Positions 16,457 to 24,394 of a DNA stretch of 64,000 bases are shown here, in pieces. Numbering within the stretch: position 1 is the first letter of the stretch; every line of letters begins with the position of its first letter. The notes under the pieces were generated by a model. The model did not search any database. It was not told where the DNA came from and worked only from the letters and a program-made list of their open reading frames with translations. The position numbers and the translations under genes are program-made. Origin of the DNA: Wenjunlia vitaminophila DSM 41686 (GTDB taxonomy: Bacteria; Actinomycetota; Actinomycetes; Streptomycetales; Streptomycetaceae). The stretch lies in assembly GCF_000380165.1 (NCBI RefSeq), contig NZ_KB904702.1, forward strand, positions 62,001-126,000, given 5' to 3'.

Positions 16457-17649
16457 ACACCACACCCCCGTCTCAGCCCGCCACCGGTTCGGCGGCACCG
16501 AACGGCGCGACGTTGCGGCGTCGCCTCGCCGACGGCCTCTCGGCCTCCGGTGCCCTGCGCTCGGCGGAATGGCGCGCCGCGGTCGAGGCGGTGCCGCGGG
16601 AGGTGTTCGTCGCGGATTGGTTCGATCGCGACGACACCGACCGGGGAACGCTGTGGACTCCGGTCACCGGTGACAAGGCAGCGCTCGACCGGGTCTACTC
16701 CGACGTCACGCTCGTCACCCAACTCGACGGGCACGTGGTGCCGTCCGACGTGGCCGACCCGGTGCACGGGGCTCCGTCCTCCTCGTCCACGCTGCCCGGA
16801 CTGGTGGTGGGCATGCTCGAGGACCTGTCCGTCCGTGACGGTGACGAGGTGCTGGAGATCGGCACCGGGTCCGGCTACTCCACGGCCCTGCTGGCCCAAC
16901 GCCTCGGCGACCGCCGGGTCACCTCCGTCGAGATCGACCCGAACACCTCGGCCCGCGCGGCGACAGCGCTGCGCCGGGCCGGGTACCACCCCCACCTAGT
17001 GGTCGGCGACGGTCTCGACGGGGTGCCGGACCGCGCGCCGTTCACCCGCGTCATCGCCACCTGCTCGGTCCGCCGCGTTCCCGCTCCCTGGCTGGACCAG
17101 GCCGACACCGGGGCCGTGATCCTCACCAACCTCTCCGGCTGGTTGTACGCCTACGGTCAGGTCCGGCTGACCGTCCACGGGCCGGGGCACGCGACCGGCG
17201 CGTTCCTCCCCGGGCACGTCTCGTTCATGCAGGCACGCCGGGACGCCCCGCCACCGATCGACAGCCGTTCGGCCATGGCCGGGACCGGCGAGGGCCGGCC
17301 GACGTCCCTGGGGCCGGACATCCTTGCCGACTGGACCGGCCGCTTCGTCGTGCAGGGCGCACTGCCGACCGTGCAGCACCTCCGGACCCGGGTCGGCGAC
17401 GACAGTCCCTACCTGGACCACTTGATCGCCACAGACGGCTCCTACGCGACGCTCCTGCCGCAACCCGACGGGGGTTGGCGCGTCCGACAGGGTGGTCCCC
17501 GCCCGATGTGGGACCGGGCCGAGCGGGCCGTGGCCGCCTGGCGCGCCGCTGGTTCTCCTCCAACGGCTGCCTTCCGCCTACGCGTCACGCCGGAGTCGCA
17601 GTCGGTGCACCTCCCCCACACGGATCTGGCGTGGTGCCTACCGGAGTGA
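16453..17649 (+). CDS. PIMT-like SAM methyltransferase of a graspetide system
   Basis: 398 aa from ATG 16453, overlapping the maturase stop (ATGA). The SAM motif EVLEIGTGSGYSTALLAQRL and VPREVFVADWF are like protein-L-isoaspartate O-methyltransferase. The protein is nearly twice the length of housekeeping PIMT, with a ~180-residue C-terminal extension typical of RiPP-associated versions. In the fuscimiditide pathway the related enzyme methylates one Asp of the esterified peptide, which then closes to an aspartimide. The same role is inferred here. Confidence 0.88.
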   Translation: MNTTPPSQPATGSAAPNGATLRRRLADGLSASGALRSAEWRAAVEAVPREVFVADWFDRDDTDRGTLWTPVTGDKAALDRVYSDVTLVTQLDGHVVPSDVADPVHGAPSSSSTLPGLVVGMLEDLSVRDGDEVLEIGTGSGYSTALLAQRLGDRRVTSVEIDPNTSARAATALRRAGYHPHLVVGDGLDGVPDRAPFTRVIATCSVRRVPAPWLDQADTGAVILTNLSGWLYAYGQVRLTVHGPGHATGAFLPGHVSFMQARRDAPPPIDSRSAMAGTGEGRPTSLGPDILADWTGRFVVQGALPTVQHLRTRVGDDSPYLDHLIATDGSYATLLPQPDGGWRVRQGGPRPMWDRAERAVAAWRAAGSPPTAAFRLRVTPESQSVHLPHTDLAWCLPE

Positions 17650-18010
17650 TCCACTCGGTGACCCGGCACCCCCGAACGCCGAAGAGGGCACGGACGGGCT
17701 CAACGCCTGACGCGGACCACCCGGTTCCCGACGCTCGGGCCTCGGGCCTCGGGTGTCGAGACTCGAGCGTCTTTCCAAGGAATGGGTGGATGAACAACCC
17801 ACCCACCCACCCAATGCGCGCACTTCACGCGAAGCCGCATGCTCGTCACATAAGCGCGCCAAGTCCACCCGAAATGTTGACTCTCCGCTGTCAGTTGGCA
17901 ACGGGGCGCGCACGACGTGTACGGTTCGTGACCAAAAGGACAGCCCCCGCGGTGCTTGCAACACCAGTCGGGGGCCTGACCTCCAGATCGAAAGTAACGG
18001 TTCCGATCCA
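17650..18010. other. Intergenic region with a long hairpin before the wHTH gene
   Basis: The stretch holds short repeated CTCGGGCCT and CACCCAC units, and the hairpin at 17941-17977 described separately. An in-frame ATG at 17753 would extend the following gene by 86 residues through this hairpin and looks artefactual. Confidence 0.4.
17941..17977 (+). promoter_or_regulatory. Hairpin in the 5' leader of the wHTH gene
   Basis: CCCCCG at 17943-17948 pairs with CGGGGG at 17969-17974, and inside it GGTG pairs with CACC around a TTGCAA-type loop. The next start (GTG 18011) lies 34 nt downstream. It may act as an attenuator, a processing site or a terminator for the operon upstream. Poly-T is absent. 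Confidence 0.5.
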
Positions 18011-19105
18011 GTGGCTGACACGCAGCTTATCGAGTCCCCCCGCCCCTACGCTCCCCCGATGGCCCGTCCGGGTTACGGGAAACGGTCAGCGCCTGACCAA
18101 CTCCCCCGGAAGGGTGGGGACTTCGCCCACCTCCCGCCCCGGGAGGCGTCCATCGCCACCCACATCGACCGACTCCCCGAAGGCGCGGCGATGGACGTCA
18201 AGACCCTCGCCAGGGAACTGCCCGACTACGGCCAGCAGGCCGTTCGCTCCGCCCTCAACAACCTGTGCCGCCAGGGTCATCTGCGCCGGGTCCGGGACCA
18301 GGTCAGCGGCGGCACACAGTGGGTCTGGCGCAGCTACTTCTCCCGCACCGCACGGGAGGAGTCCTGGTGGTCCGCGTACCTGGGGCGCCAGGACGCCACG
18401 CCGGAGCACTCCCGGCCGCCGTCCCCGCCGCAGGCGCCTCCCGACCCCGAACCGCGCGAAACACCGCCCCCTTCCCCGCCGCCCCCTCCCCCACCTCCCC
18501 CGCCGTCCGAGTCGTCACCCACACCGTCACCCAACCCGTCACCCGAACCGCCACCGGTCCCCGCCCCAACCCGCACACCAGCCCCCGCCCCCACGACTCC
18601 GCCGGCCACCTCCCCCGTCCGCTCCCCCGCCTACACGGCGCTGGCCTCCCTCGGCCGCGTCGATCCCCGGATGACCCTGGCCGCCGCCGAGTGCGCCGCG
18701 CTCGAACCCCTCGCCGCCGAGTGGCTTGCCCGGGGCGTCACCCCTGACCACTTGGCCCGCGCCCTCACCGCCGGACTTCCCCCGCAGGTGCACTGCCCGG
18801 GCGCCTTCGCCAGAAAGAGGCTGACCATGAAACTGCCACCCGAACCCGAACCGACGCATGTCCTGGCGCGCGCCGAGGGCGCACCTCCCAGCGGGAACTG
18901 GGTCCTGGTCTGCGTGGGGTGCGACCGCCCCGGCGACTTCGAAACCCTCCCGGACGGCCTGTGCCGCGACTGCCGCGACGAACTCCGCCGCGAGCCCGGC
19001 CACCTCCCCGCCACCTTCCGCCCTGAGCCGGCGGCCCCACCGCCGGCCGTGGACGTCCACGCGCACGCCGACCGCATCCGGGCCGCGATGCGCAAACCCG
19101 GCTGA
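18011..19105 (+). CDS. Winged-helix protein with proline-rich linker and C-terminal zinc-ribbon-like motif
   Basis: About 364 aa from GTG 18011 (VADTQLIESP); ATG 18059 is an alternative. Residues ~40-115 form a MarR-like winged helix (ASIATHIDRLPEGAAMDVKT, LNNLCRQGHLRRVRDQVSGG). A Pro-rich linker of about 80 residues with a run of ten prolines follows. A helical domain and then CVGCDRP...CRDCRDE give four cysteines as in a zinc ribbon. The role is unknown; it resembles regulators or replication-associated proteins of actinomycete mobile DNA. It follows the RiPP operon but a link is unproved. Confidence 0.6.
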   Translation: MADTQLIESPRPYAPPMARPGYGKRSAPDQLPRKGGDFAHLPPREASIATHIDRLPEGAAMDVKTLARELPDYGQQAVRSALNNLCRQGHLRRVRDQVSGGTQWVWRSYFSRTAREESWWSAYLGRQDATPEHSRPPSPPQAPPDPEPRETPPPSPPPPPPPPPPSESSPTPSPNPSPEPPPVPAPTRTPAPAPTTPPATSPVRSPAYTALASLGRVDPRMTLAAAECAALEPLAAEWLARGVTPDHLARALTAGLPPQVHCPGAFARKRLTMKLPPEPEPTHVLARAEGAPPSGNWVLVCVGCDRPGDFETLPDGLCRDCRDELRREPGHLPATFRPEPAAPPPAVDVHAHADRIRAAMRKPG

Positions 19106-19132
19106 GCCGCCGCCCCCCGCCCCCTCCCGTTC

Positions 19133-19807
19133 TCACCTCGCCGTCCGGCTCCCCGCCCCCGACTCGCCGTTTCCCGACTCGCCGTTTCCCGACCCGTCCC
19201 CGTCGTCCCCGGCCCCGGTGCCCTCTCGCCGGCGGGGTCGGGCGCGGACGTGCATGCGTTCGCCCTGACGGCCGAAGATGCTCAGCAACTCCACGGGGGC
19301 GTCGCCCGTGGACCCGAACCAGTGCGGCAGACGGGTGTCGAACTCGGCCACCTCCCCCGGGGACAGCACCAGGTCGTGGTCGGCCAGGACCAGCCGGAGC
19401 CGCCCGGCCAGGACGTACAGCCACTCGTACCCCTCGTGGGTGCGGGGGTCAGGGGTGGAACGCTCGACCGGGATCACCATCTTGTACGTCTGGAGCGGGC
19501 CGGGGGTCCGGGTCAGCGGCAGCACGGTGGTCCCGAACACCGTGCGGGGCGTGAGACGGACCCTCGGGTCGCCGACCTCGGGGGCGCCGACGAGTTCGTC
19601 CAGGGGCACCTGGTGGGCCTGGGCGATGGGCAACAGCAGCTCGAGGCTGGGGCGGCGCAGGCCGGCCTCGAGGCGGGACAGGGTGCTCTTGGAGATGCCC
19701 GTGGCCGCGGAGAGGGCCGCCAGCGTGACACCGCGCCCGGTGCGCAGGCGTTTGAGTCGGGGGCCGACCTCGGCGACTGCCTGGGCGATCGCGTCGTTGT
19801 GCTCCAT
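19133..19807 (-). CDS. XRE-family regulator with C-terminal cupin domain
   Basis: 224 aa from ATG 19805-19807 (MEHNDAIAQAV). HTH at ~15-70: RLKRLRTGRGVTLAALSAAT with SKSTLSRLEAGLRRPSLELL. The cupin_2 domain at ~115-185 contains HEGYEWLYVLAGRLRLVLAD and the LSPGEVAEFDTRLPHW pattern. The tail is a Gly/Asp/Asn-rich stretch made of two GNGES repeats (a 14-nt-type DNA repeat near 19161-19190). XRE-cupin proteins are small-molecule-responsive repressors. It diverges from the flavin oxidoreductase at 19896, its likely target. Confidence 0.88.
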   Translation of the reverse strand: MEHNDAIAQAVAEVGPRLKRLRTGRGVTLAALSAATGISKSTLSRLEAGLRRPSLELLLPIAQAHQVPLDELVGAPEVGDPRVRLTPRTVFGTTVLPLTRTPGPLQTYKMVIPVERSTPDPRTHEGYEWLYVLAGRLRLVLADHDLVLSPGEVAEFDTRLPHWFGSTGDAPVELLSIFGRQGERMHVRARPRRREGTGAGDDGDGSGNGESGNGESGAGSRTAR

Positions 19808-19832
19808 GCCCCCATTCCACCACGCGTCCCAG

Positions 19833-19849
19833 AAACAGCAACGATGTTT
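19833..19849. promoter_or_regulatory. Inverted repeat between the XRE-cupin gene and the oxidoreductase
   Basis: AAACA (19833-19837) and TGTTT (19845-19849) are inverted arms with a 7-nt spacer, lying between the two divergent starts in a locally AT-rich stretch. It is a candidate XRE operator by position only. Confidence 0.35.
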
Positions 19850-19895
19850 GCCGCCCGCGAGCCGCTGCCGCACCCTGGCCGCGGAGGTGATCCCG

Positions 19896-20849
19896 ATGTG
19901 GGAGGCGAACGACGTGGACAACGGCTCGGTGTACGACGTGGTGGTGATCGGCGCGGGAGCGGCCGGCCTGAATGCGGCCCTGGTGCTGGGCCGGGCCCGC
20001 CGCCGGGTGGCGGTGGTGGACTCCGGGGCCCCGCGCAACGCCCCGGCCGCCCACATGCACGGCTTCGTGTCGCGGGACGGCACGCCCCCGGCGGAACTGC
20101 TCGCCGTGGGCCGGGCCGAGGTCTCCGGTTACGGGGCGGAGCTGCTGCGGGCCCGGGTGGCGGAGGTGCGTCCCGGCTTCTACGTGCGGCTGGCCGACGG
20201 CCGCGAGCTGAAGGCCAGGCGCGTCCTGGTGGCCACCGGCCTGCGGGACGAACTGCCGGAGATCCCCGGGGTGCGGGAACGGTGGGGCAAGGACGTGCTG
20301 CACTGCCCGTACTGCCACGGCTACGAGGTCCGGGACCAGCCGATCGGGGTGCTGGGCACCCACCCGCACTCGGTGCACCAGGCCCTGCTGCTGCGGCAGT
20401 GGTCTGCGGACGTCGTCTACTTCCCGCACCACCAGGGGCCGACCGACGAGGACCGGGAACGGCTCGCCGCCCACGGGGTGCGCGTCATCGACGGCGCGGT
20501 CCGTCGCCTCGTCGTGACCGGCGACCGGCTGCACGGGGTGGAACTGGCCGAGGGCCGGGTGGTCCCGCGCACCGCGGTGTTCCTCGGCCCCCGCATGGTG
20601 CCCAACGACGACCTGTTGACCGCCCTCGGCTGCGCCCGGGACGAGGACGGCTGGGTGACCACCGACGCCACCGGCCGGACCACCGCGTTCGGGGTGTGGG
20701 TCGCCGGCAACGTCGCCACCCCCAGGGCCCAGGTGGTCACGGCGGCGGGGATGGGCTCCTCGGCGGGCATCGCCATCAACGACGACCTGCTGCTCGAGGA
20801 CGTCGAGCGGGCCGTGGACGCCCACCGCGCCACCGCTGCCGCGGGGTAG
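19896..20849 (+). CDS. Thioredoxin reductase-like NAD(P)/FAD oxidoreductase
   Basis: 317 aa from ATG 19896, preceded by GGAGGTGA about 6 nt upstream. The FAD Rossmann motif is DVVVIGAGAAGLNAALVLGR, the redox pair is CPYCHGYE, and the C-terminal FAD contact is GVWVAGNVATPRAQ. The CPYC plus GYE form places it near thioredoxin reductase-like enzymes and dithiol oxidases rather than classical TrxB. Substrate unknown. Its 3' end overlaps the convergent histidine kinase gene by 74 bp. Confidence 0.85.
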   Translation: MWEANDVDNGSVYDVVVIGAGAAGLNAALVLGRARRRVAVVDSGAPRNAPAAHMHGFVSRDGTPPAELLAVGRAEVSGYGAELLRARVAEVRPGFYVRLADGRELKARRVLVATGLRDELPEIPGVRERWGKDVLHCPYCHGYEVRDQPIGVLGTHPHSVHQALLLRQWSADVVYFPHHQGPTDEDRERLAAHGVRVIDGAVRRLVVTGDRLHGVELAEGRVVPRTAVFLGPRMVPNDDLLTALGCARDEDGWVTTDATGRTTAFGVWVAGNVATPRAQVVTAAGMGSSAGIAINDDLLLEDVERAVDAHRATAAAG

Positions 20850-21954
20850 CCAGCGGCGGCCCCGGGTGGTGTGCCTGCGGCGTTCCGGGGAGTCGGATCG
20901 TGACGAGGAGACCGCCGGCGGGGCGCGGTGCGAGGTCGAGGGTCCCCTCGTGTGCCCGGACGACGCTGTGCACGATGGCCAGCCCGAGGCCGACACCGGC
21001 GTGCCCGTCGGTGCGTGCGCGTGCTGTTCCGCGTTGGAAGGGTTCGGTGAGCGTCGGTACCAGTTCCGAGGGGAGCAACGGGCCCGTGTTCTCGACCCGC
21101 AGCACGCTCGCACCGTGCTGCGGGTCGGTGTGGACCGTCACGGTTCCGCCGGCGGGGAGGTTGTGGACGATGGCGTTCTGCACGACGTTCGTCACCATCC
21201 GCAGGATGAGGGCCGCGGAGCCGAGGGTCTGGGTGGTCCCGCCCGTGACGTCGAGCGTGATGCCGCGCTGTTCGGCGAGGGGAAGCAGCTTTTCGGCGGC
21301 TTCCTCGGCGATGAGGGAGAGGTCAACGGGCTCACGGGTGAAGTCCCCGCGGTCGCCGCGGCTGAGCAGCAGGAGGGCCTCGGTGAGGTCGATCGCCCGC
21401 GTGTTGACCGTGTGGAGGCGTTCGATGAGTTGACCGTGGTCCCGCGTGGGGTCCTTGCGGGCGACGTCGAGGAGTGACCTCGAGATGGCCAGCGGGGTGC
21501 GCAGCTCGTGGGAGGCGTTCGCGGCGAACCTCTGCTGTTCGGTGACGTGGGATTCGAGCTGTTCGAGCATGGCGTCGAACACGTCGGCGAGTTCGCGGAA
21601 CTCGTCGTGGGGGCCTTCCATGCGGAACCGGTGGGACAGCGATCCGTTGGCGGCCATCCGTGCCGCGTCGGCGATCCGGGTGAGCGGCGCGAGCATCCGG
21701 CCGGCGAGGAACCATCCTCCCAGCAGGCCCAACACCAGGAGGAGGACCAGTGCCGCGGCCGCGGCGGGGCCGAAGATGCGCACGAGGAGGTGGCGGTTGG
21801 GCGCGATCCCGAGAAGGCCCTGGGGGTTGTCGGGTACGTAGTGCAGCAGGAACACCCAGACCACGGCCAGCAGGAGCGCGCCGGCGAGGAGGATGAACCC
21901 CGCGTAGCTGAGGGTGAGTCTCAGTCGTGCGCTGAGCCCCGGGCGTCTATTCAC
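20776..21954 (-). CDS. Sensor histidine kinase
   Basis: 392 aa from GTG 21952-21954 (VNRRPGLSARLRL), starting 8 nt inside the response regulator gene. Two membrane helices (~16-40 and ~60-85) flank a short external loop. HAMP follows, then HisKA with NASHELRTPLAISRSLLDVA, and HATPase with NVVQNAIVHN and GVGLGLAIVHSVV. The last ~35 residues are Pro/Arg-rich. It pairs with the regulator immediately upstream. The signal is unknown. Confidence 0.9.
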   Translation of the reverse strand: MNRRPGLSARLRLTLSYAGFILLAGALLLAVVWVFLLHYVPDNPQGLLGIAPNRHLLVRIFGPAAAAALVLLLVLGLLGGWFLAGRMLAPLTRIADAARMAANGSLSHRFRMEGPHDEFRELADVFDAMLEQLESHVTEQQRFAANASHELRTPLAISRSLLDVARKDPTRDHGQLIERLHTVNTRAIDLTEALLLLSRGDRGDFTREPVDLSLIAEEAAEKLLPLAEQRGITLDVTGGTTQTLGSAALILRMVTNVVQNAIVHNLPAGGTVTVHTDPQHGASVLRVENTGPLLPSELVPTLTEPFQRGTARARTDGHAGVGLGLAIVHSVVRAHEGTLDLAPRPAGGLLVTIRLPGTPQAHHPGPPLATPRQRWRGGRPRPARRPRAAGRR

Positions 21955-22636
21955 GGGTACCGCCGGGGAGGGTACTGCCGGTGTCGATGCGGTAGCCGAC
22001 TCCGGGCACCGTGGCGATGAGCCACGGTTCGCCGAGCCGTTTGCGCAGTGCGGAGACGGTGATGCGGACGGCGTTGGTGAAGGGGTCGGCGTTCTCGTCC
22101 CAGGCCCGTTCCGGGAGCTCCTCGGCGCTGACGACACCGCCTTCCGCGGCGACGAGGACTTCGAGCACGGCGAACTGCTTCCGGGTGGGCGCGACGTAGC
22201 GGCCGTCGCGGAACACCTCCCGGCGGAAGGGGTCAGGCCGGAGACCGGCGATCTCGCTGACCGGGGGTCGCAGGTGCGCGCGCCTGCGGTTGAGCGCCCT
22301 CAGCCGCATGACGAGCTCCCGGAGGTCGAACGGTTTGGTGAGGTAGTCGTCGGCGCCGAGTTCGAACCCCGAAGCCTTGTCGTCGATGCGGTCGGCGGCG
22401 GTGAGCATGAGGATCGGGATGCCGCTGCCGGAGGCGACGATGCGTCGGGCGACCTCGTCGCCGGAGGGGCCGGGGATGTCACGGTCGAGGACCACGAGGT
22501 CGTAGGAGTTGGTGGTGAGCCGTTCCAGGGCGGAGCCGCCGTCGCCGGCGATGTCGGCGGCCATCGCCTCCAGCCGGAGACCGTCGCGGACGGCTTCGGC
22601 CAGGTAGGGCTCGTCCTCCACGATCAGCACGCGCAT
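21947..22636 (-). CDS. OmpR-family response regulator
   Basis: 229 aa from ATG 22634-22636 (MRVLIVEDEPYLAEAV). Receiver residues: EDE, VVLDRDIPG with the phospho-Asp, and KPFD. The winged helix ends VPGVGYRIDTG. Partner of the overlapping kinase. Nothing nearby identifies its regulon. Confidence 0.93.
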   Translation of the reverse strand: MRVLIVEDEPYLAEAVRDGLRLEAMAADIAGDGGSALERLTTNSYDLVVLDRDIPGPSGDEVARRIVASGSGIPILMLTAADRIDDKASGFELGADDYLTKPFDLRELVMRLRALNRRRAHLRPPVSEIAGLRPDPFRREVFRDGRYVAPTRKQFAVLEVLVAAEGGVVSAEELPERAWDENADPFTNAVRITVSALRKRLGEPWLIATVPGVGYRIDTGSTLPGGTRE

Positions 22637-22696
22637 GCACGCATGCCTAGGCAGCACGGCATGGCGCCGACATGAGCACGCCCCGGCCCGTCCGGC

Positions 22697-22732
22697 CCGC
22701 CCAGGCCGCCCAGGCCGCCCAGGCCGCCCAGG
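22697..22732. repeat. Four tandem copies of a 9-bp GC-rich unit
   Basis: CCGCCCAGG is repeated four times without change, upstream of the response regulator start on the minus strand. Such arrays arise by replication slippage. Confidence 0.8.
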
Positions 22733-22773
22733 CCGCTGGCCAACGTCCCGCGGACCAACGTCCCGTGGGCCAC

Positions 22774-23346
22774 TCAGCGTCCCGGGGCCGTTCGGGGTCG
22801 GTCTGACGACGTTCCAGCCGTCGCGCGCCACCAGCGGCGCGACGCCAGCGCGGCCAGCCCGGCGCCGGCGCTGTTGAGCAGGACGTCGTCCACGGAGGAC
22901 ACCCGGTCCAACCGCAGGACGTACTGCGCGGTCTCGACCAGGGCCGAGCAGCCCGCCGCGAGCGCCAGGACTCGCGGAACCGACGCCAGCGCCGCGAACC
23001 GCAACGGGGCGAGGAACCCCAGCGCCGCGAACACCAGGAGGTTGCCGATGACCTGGCCCGACGACATCGTGAACAGGTCCCGCAGCGGTACCAGGCTCAC
23101 CCGTCCGGGGACGTCGCCGGCCCGTTCGCCCGGCAGCATGATCATCCACACCCACGGCACCGTCCCGTAGACGATGCCGACCTCGGCCAGCGACGTGCGC
23201 CACGCCCACGCCGGCGTGGTGCCGGTGGCACTCCGACGGCGTGCCAGAGCCCACACGGTCAGCGCGACCAACGGCAGCACGGCCACCGTGACGAATGCCA
23301 CGCCGGTGAACGTCCCGACCCAATCGGGCCACCCCCTGGTGATCAC
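22774..23346 (-). CDS. VanZ-like membrane protein
   Basis: 190 aa from GTG 23344-23346, with GGAGG 4 nt upstream. Four to five hydrophobic helices are present. RVSLVPLRDLFTMSSGQVIG followed by NLLVFAALGFLAPLRF, then SSVDDVLLNSAGAGLA, is the VanZ-like pattern. VanZ gives low-level teicoplanin resistance in enterococci, but most actinomycete homologues have no defined role. Confidence 0.8.
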   Translation of the reverse strand: MITRGWPDWVGTFTGVAFVTVAVLPLVALTVWALARRRSATGTTPAWAWRTSLAEVGIVYGTVPWVWMIMLPGERAGDVPGRVSLVPLRDLFTMSSGQVIGNLLVFAALGFLAPLRFAALASVPRVLALAAGCSALVETAQYVLRLDRVSSVDDVLLNSAGAGLAALASRRWWRATAGTSSDRPRTAPGR

Positions 23347-23822
23347 ACTGCCTCCGCTTCCGGCTGGACCCGTGGGCCCGGGTCGCCCCGCCGCGGCAAC
23401 TCCACCCGCGCGTACTCACCCGCCAAGGCCACGGCTGCCACTGGCTGTTGATGAGCTTGACCGGCGCCGCGTAACCGAGTCCACGATCACGGCCTTCCCC
23501 TCAGTGGTGCGCCGTGGTCCATGCCTCCACTGAAGACGAAACGCTGTCGCGGTGGCGTATGCGGTTTCCGATACGCCCGCGATACACGGCATCCCCGGGC
23601 GCCAGCAGCCTCGGGGAACACCAGCACAGCAGTTCGTCGACGAAAACGATCAGGGGCGGCTCGCACAGTGATCCACTTCGCCACTGAGGACCGGTCGGGT
23701 GCCTCCGGGCCCGCTCCGAGGCTGACCACGGTCCGGATCGTGCCGAGACGCTGGCGCGGACACGGTTCGCCGAACACCGTCGAACGCCCCGGTTCGGCTG
23801 GCCGCAGGTACGACCAACAAGC
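23347..23822. other. Gene-poor 476-bp region
   Basis: I checked the open frames on both strands here and none has a recognisable motif, a good start or consistent codon bias. It may be decayed coding DNA. Nothing specific can be named. Confidence 0.4.
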
Positions 23823-24272
23823 TCAGTCTTCGGCTGCCGTGCGCTGGTGTTCCTCGCGGTGGGCGAGTACGTCGGTCATGTGCGTTTCCGCCCAGACCTT
23901 GAGGCCGGCCATGACGTGGTTCAGGGACAGACCGAGGTCGGTCAGCTCGTAGGTGACGGTGACGGGCACGGTGGGCGTGACGGTACGGGTGACCAGGCCG
24001 TCGGCTTCCAGGGAGCGCAGGGTCTGGGTGAGCATCTTCTGGCTGGCGCCCGCGAGCCGGCGGGACAGTTCGGAATAGCGCATCGCCCGGGGCCCGTCCT
24101 CGTGGGCGACCCCGGGGCGGTGCGGGCCGTCGCTGCCAAGCGCCGCGAGGATCAACGCGACCCACTTGTCGGTGATGCGGTCGAGCAACTGGCGGCTGGG
24201 ACAGCCGTCCATGAACGCGTTGTAGCTCGCCTTCGCCTCGGCCCGCCGCTGAGCCGCCGTCTGCGTCGACAT
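23823..24272 (-). CDS. HxlR-family winged-helix regulator
   Basis: 149 aa from ATG 24270-24272 (MSTQTAAQRR), with AAGGGG upstream; the open frame continues further but starts there lack a site. The signature is CPSRQLLDRITDKWVALILA, then MRYSELSRRLAGASQKMLTQ and TLRSLEADGLVTRTV. HxlR proteins respond to electrophiles or redox stress. It diverges from a quinone oxidoreductase-like gene and probably controls it through the palindrome at 24306. Confidence 0.9.
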   Translation of the reverse strand: MSTQTAAQRRAEAKASYNAFMDGCPSRQLLDRITDKWVALILAALGSDGPHRPGVAHEDGPRAMRYSELSRRLAGASQKMLTQTLRSLEADGLVTRTVTPTVPVTVTYELTDLGLSLNHVMAGLKVWAETHMTDVLAHREEHQRTAAED

Positions 24273-24305
24273 CGATCGCCCCTTCCGTACCTGGCGGCAG
24301 CTTAC

Positions 24306-24319
24306 GCACTTACAAGTGC
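24306..24319. promoter_or_regulatory. Palindromic operator candidate for the HxlR regulator
   Basis: GCACTTACAAGTGC is an inverted repeat (GCACTT/AAGTGC sharing a short centre) in the divergent intergenic region. HxlR-type regulators bind ACTT/AAGT-type palindromes in such positions. Confidence 0.55.
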
Positions 24320-24394
24320 CTTCTTCCGCCGCGGAAGCCGCAAAACAAGCATGGAACACGGAAACGATCACTCCACCACAGAGGAACAAAAGCC

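Noticed and set aside
23487-23777. Frames in the 23.35-23.82 kb gap as a transposase fragment
   Set aside because: I could not match any transposase motif in any frame.
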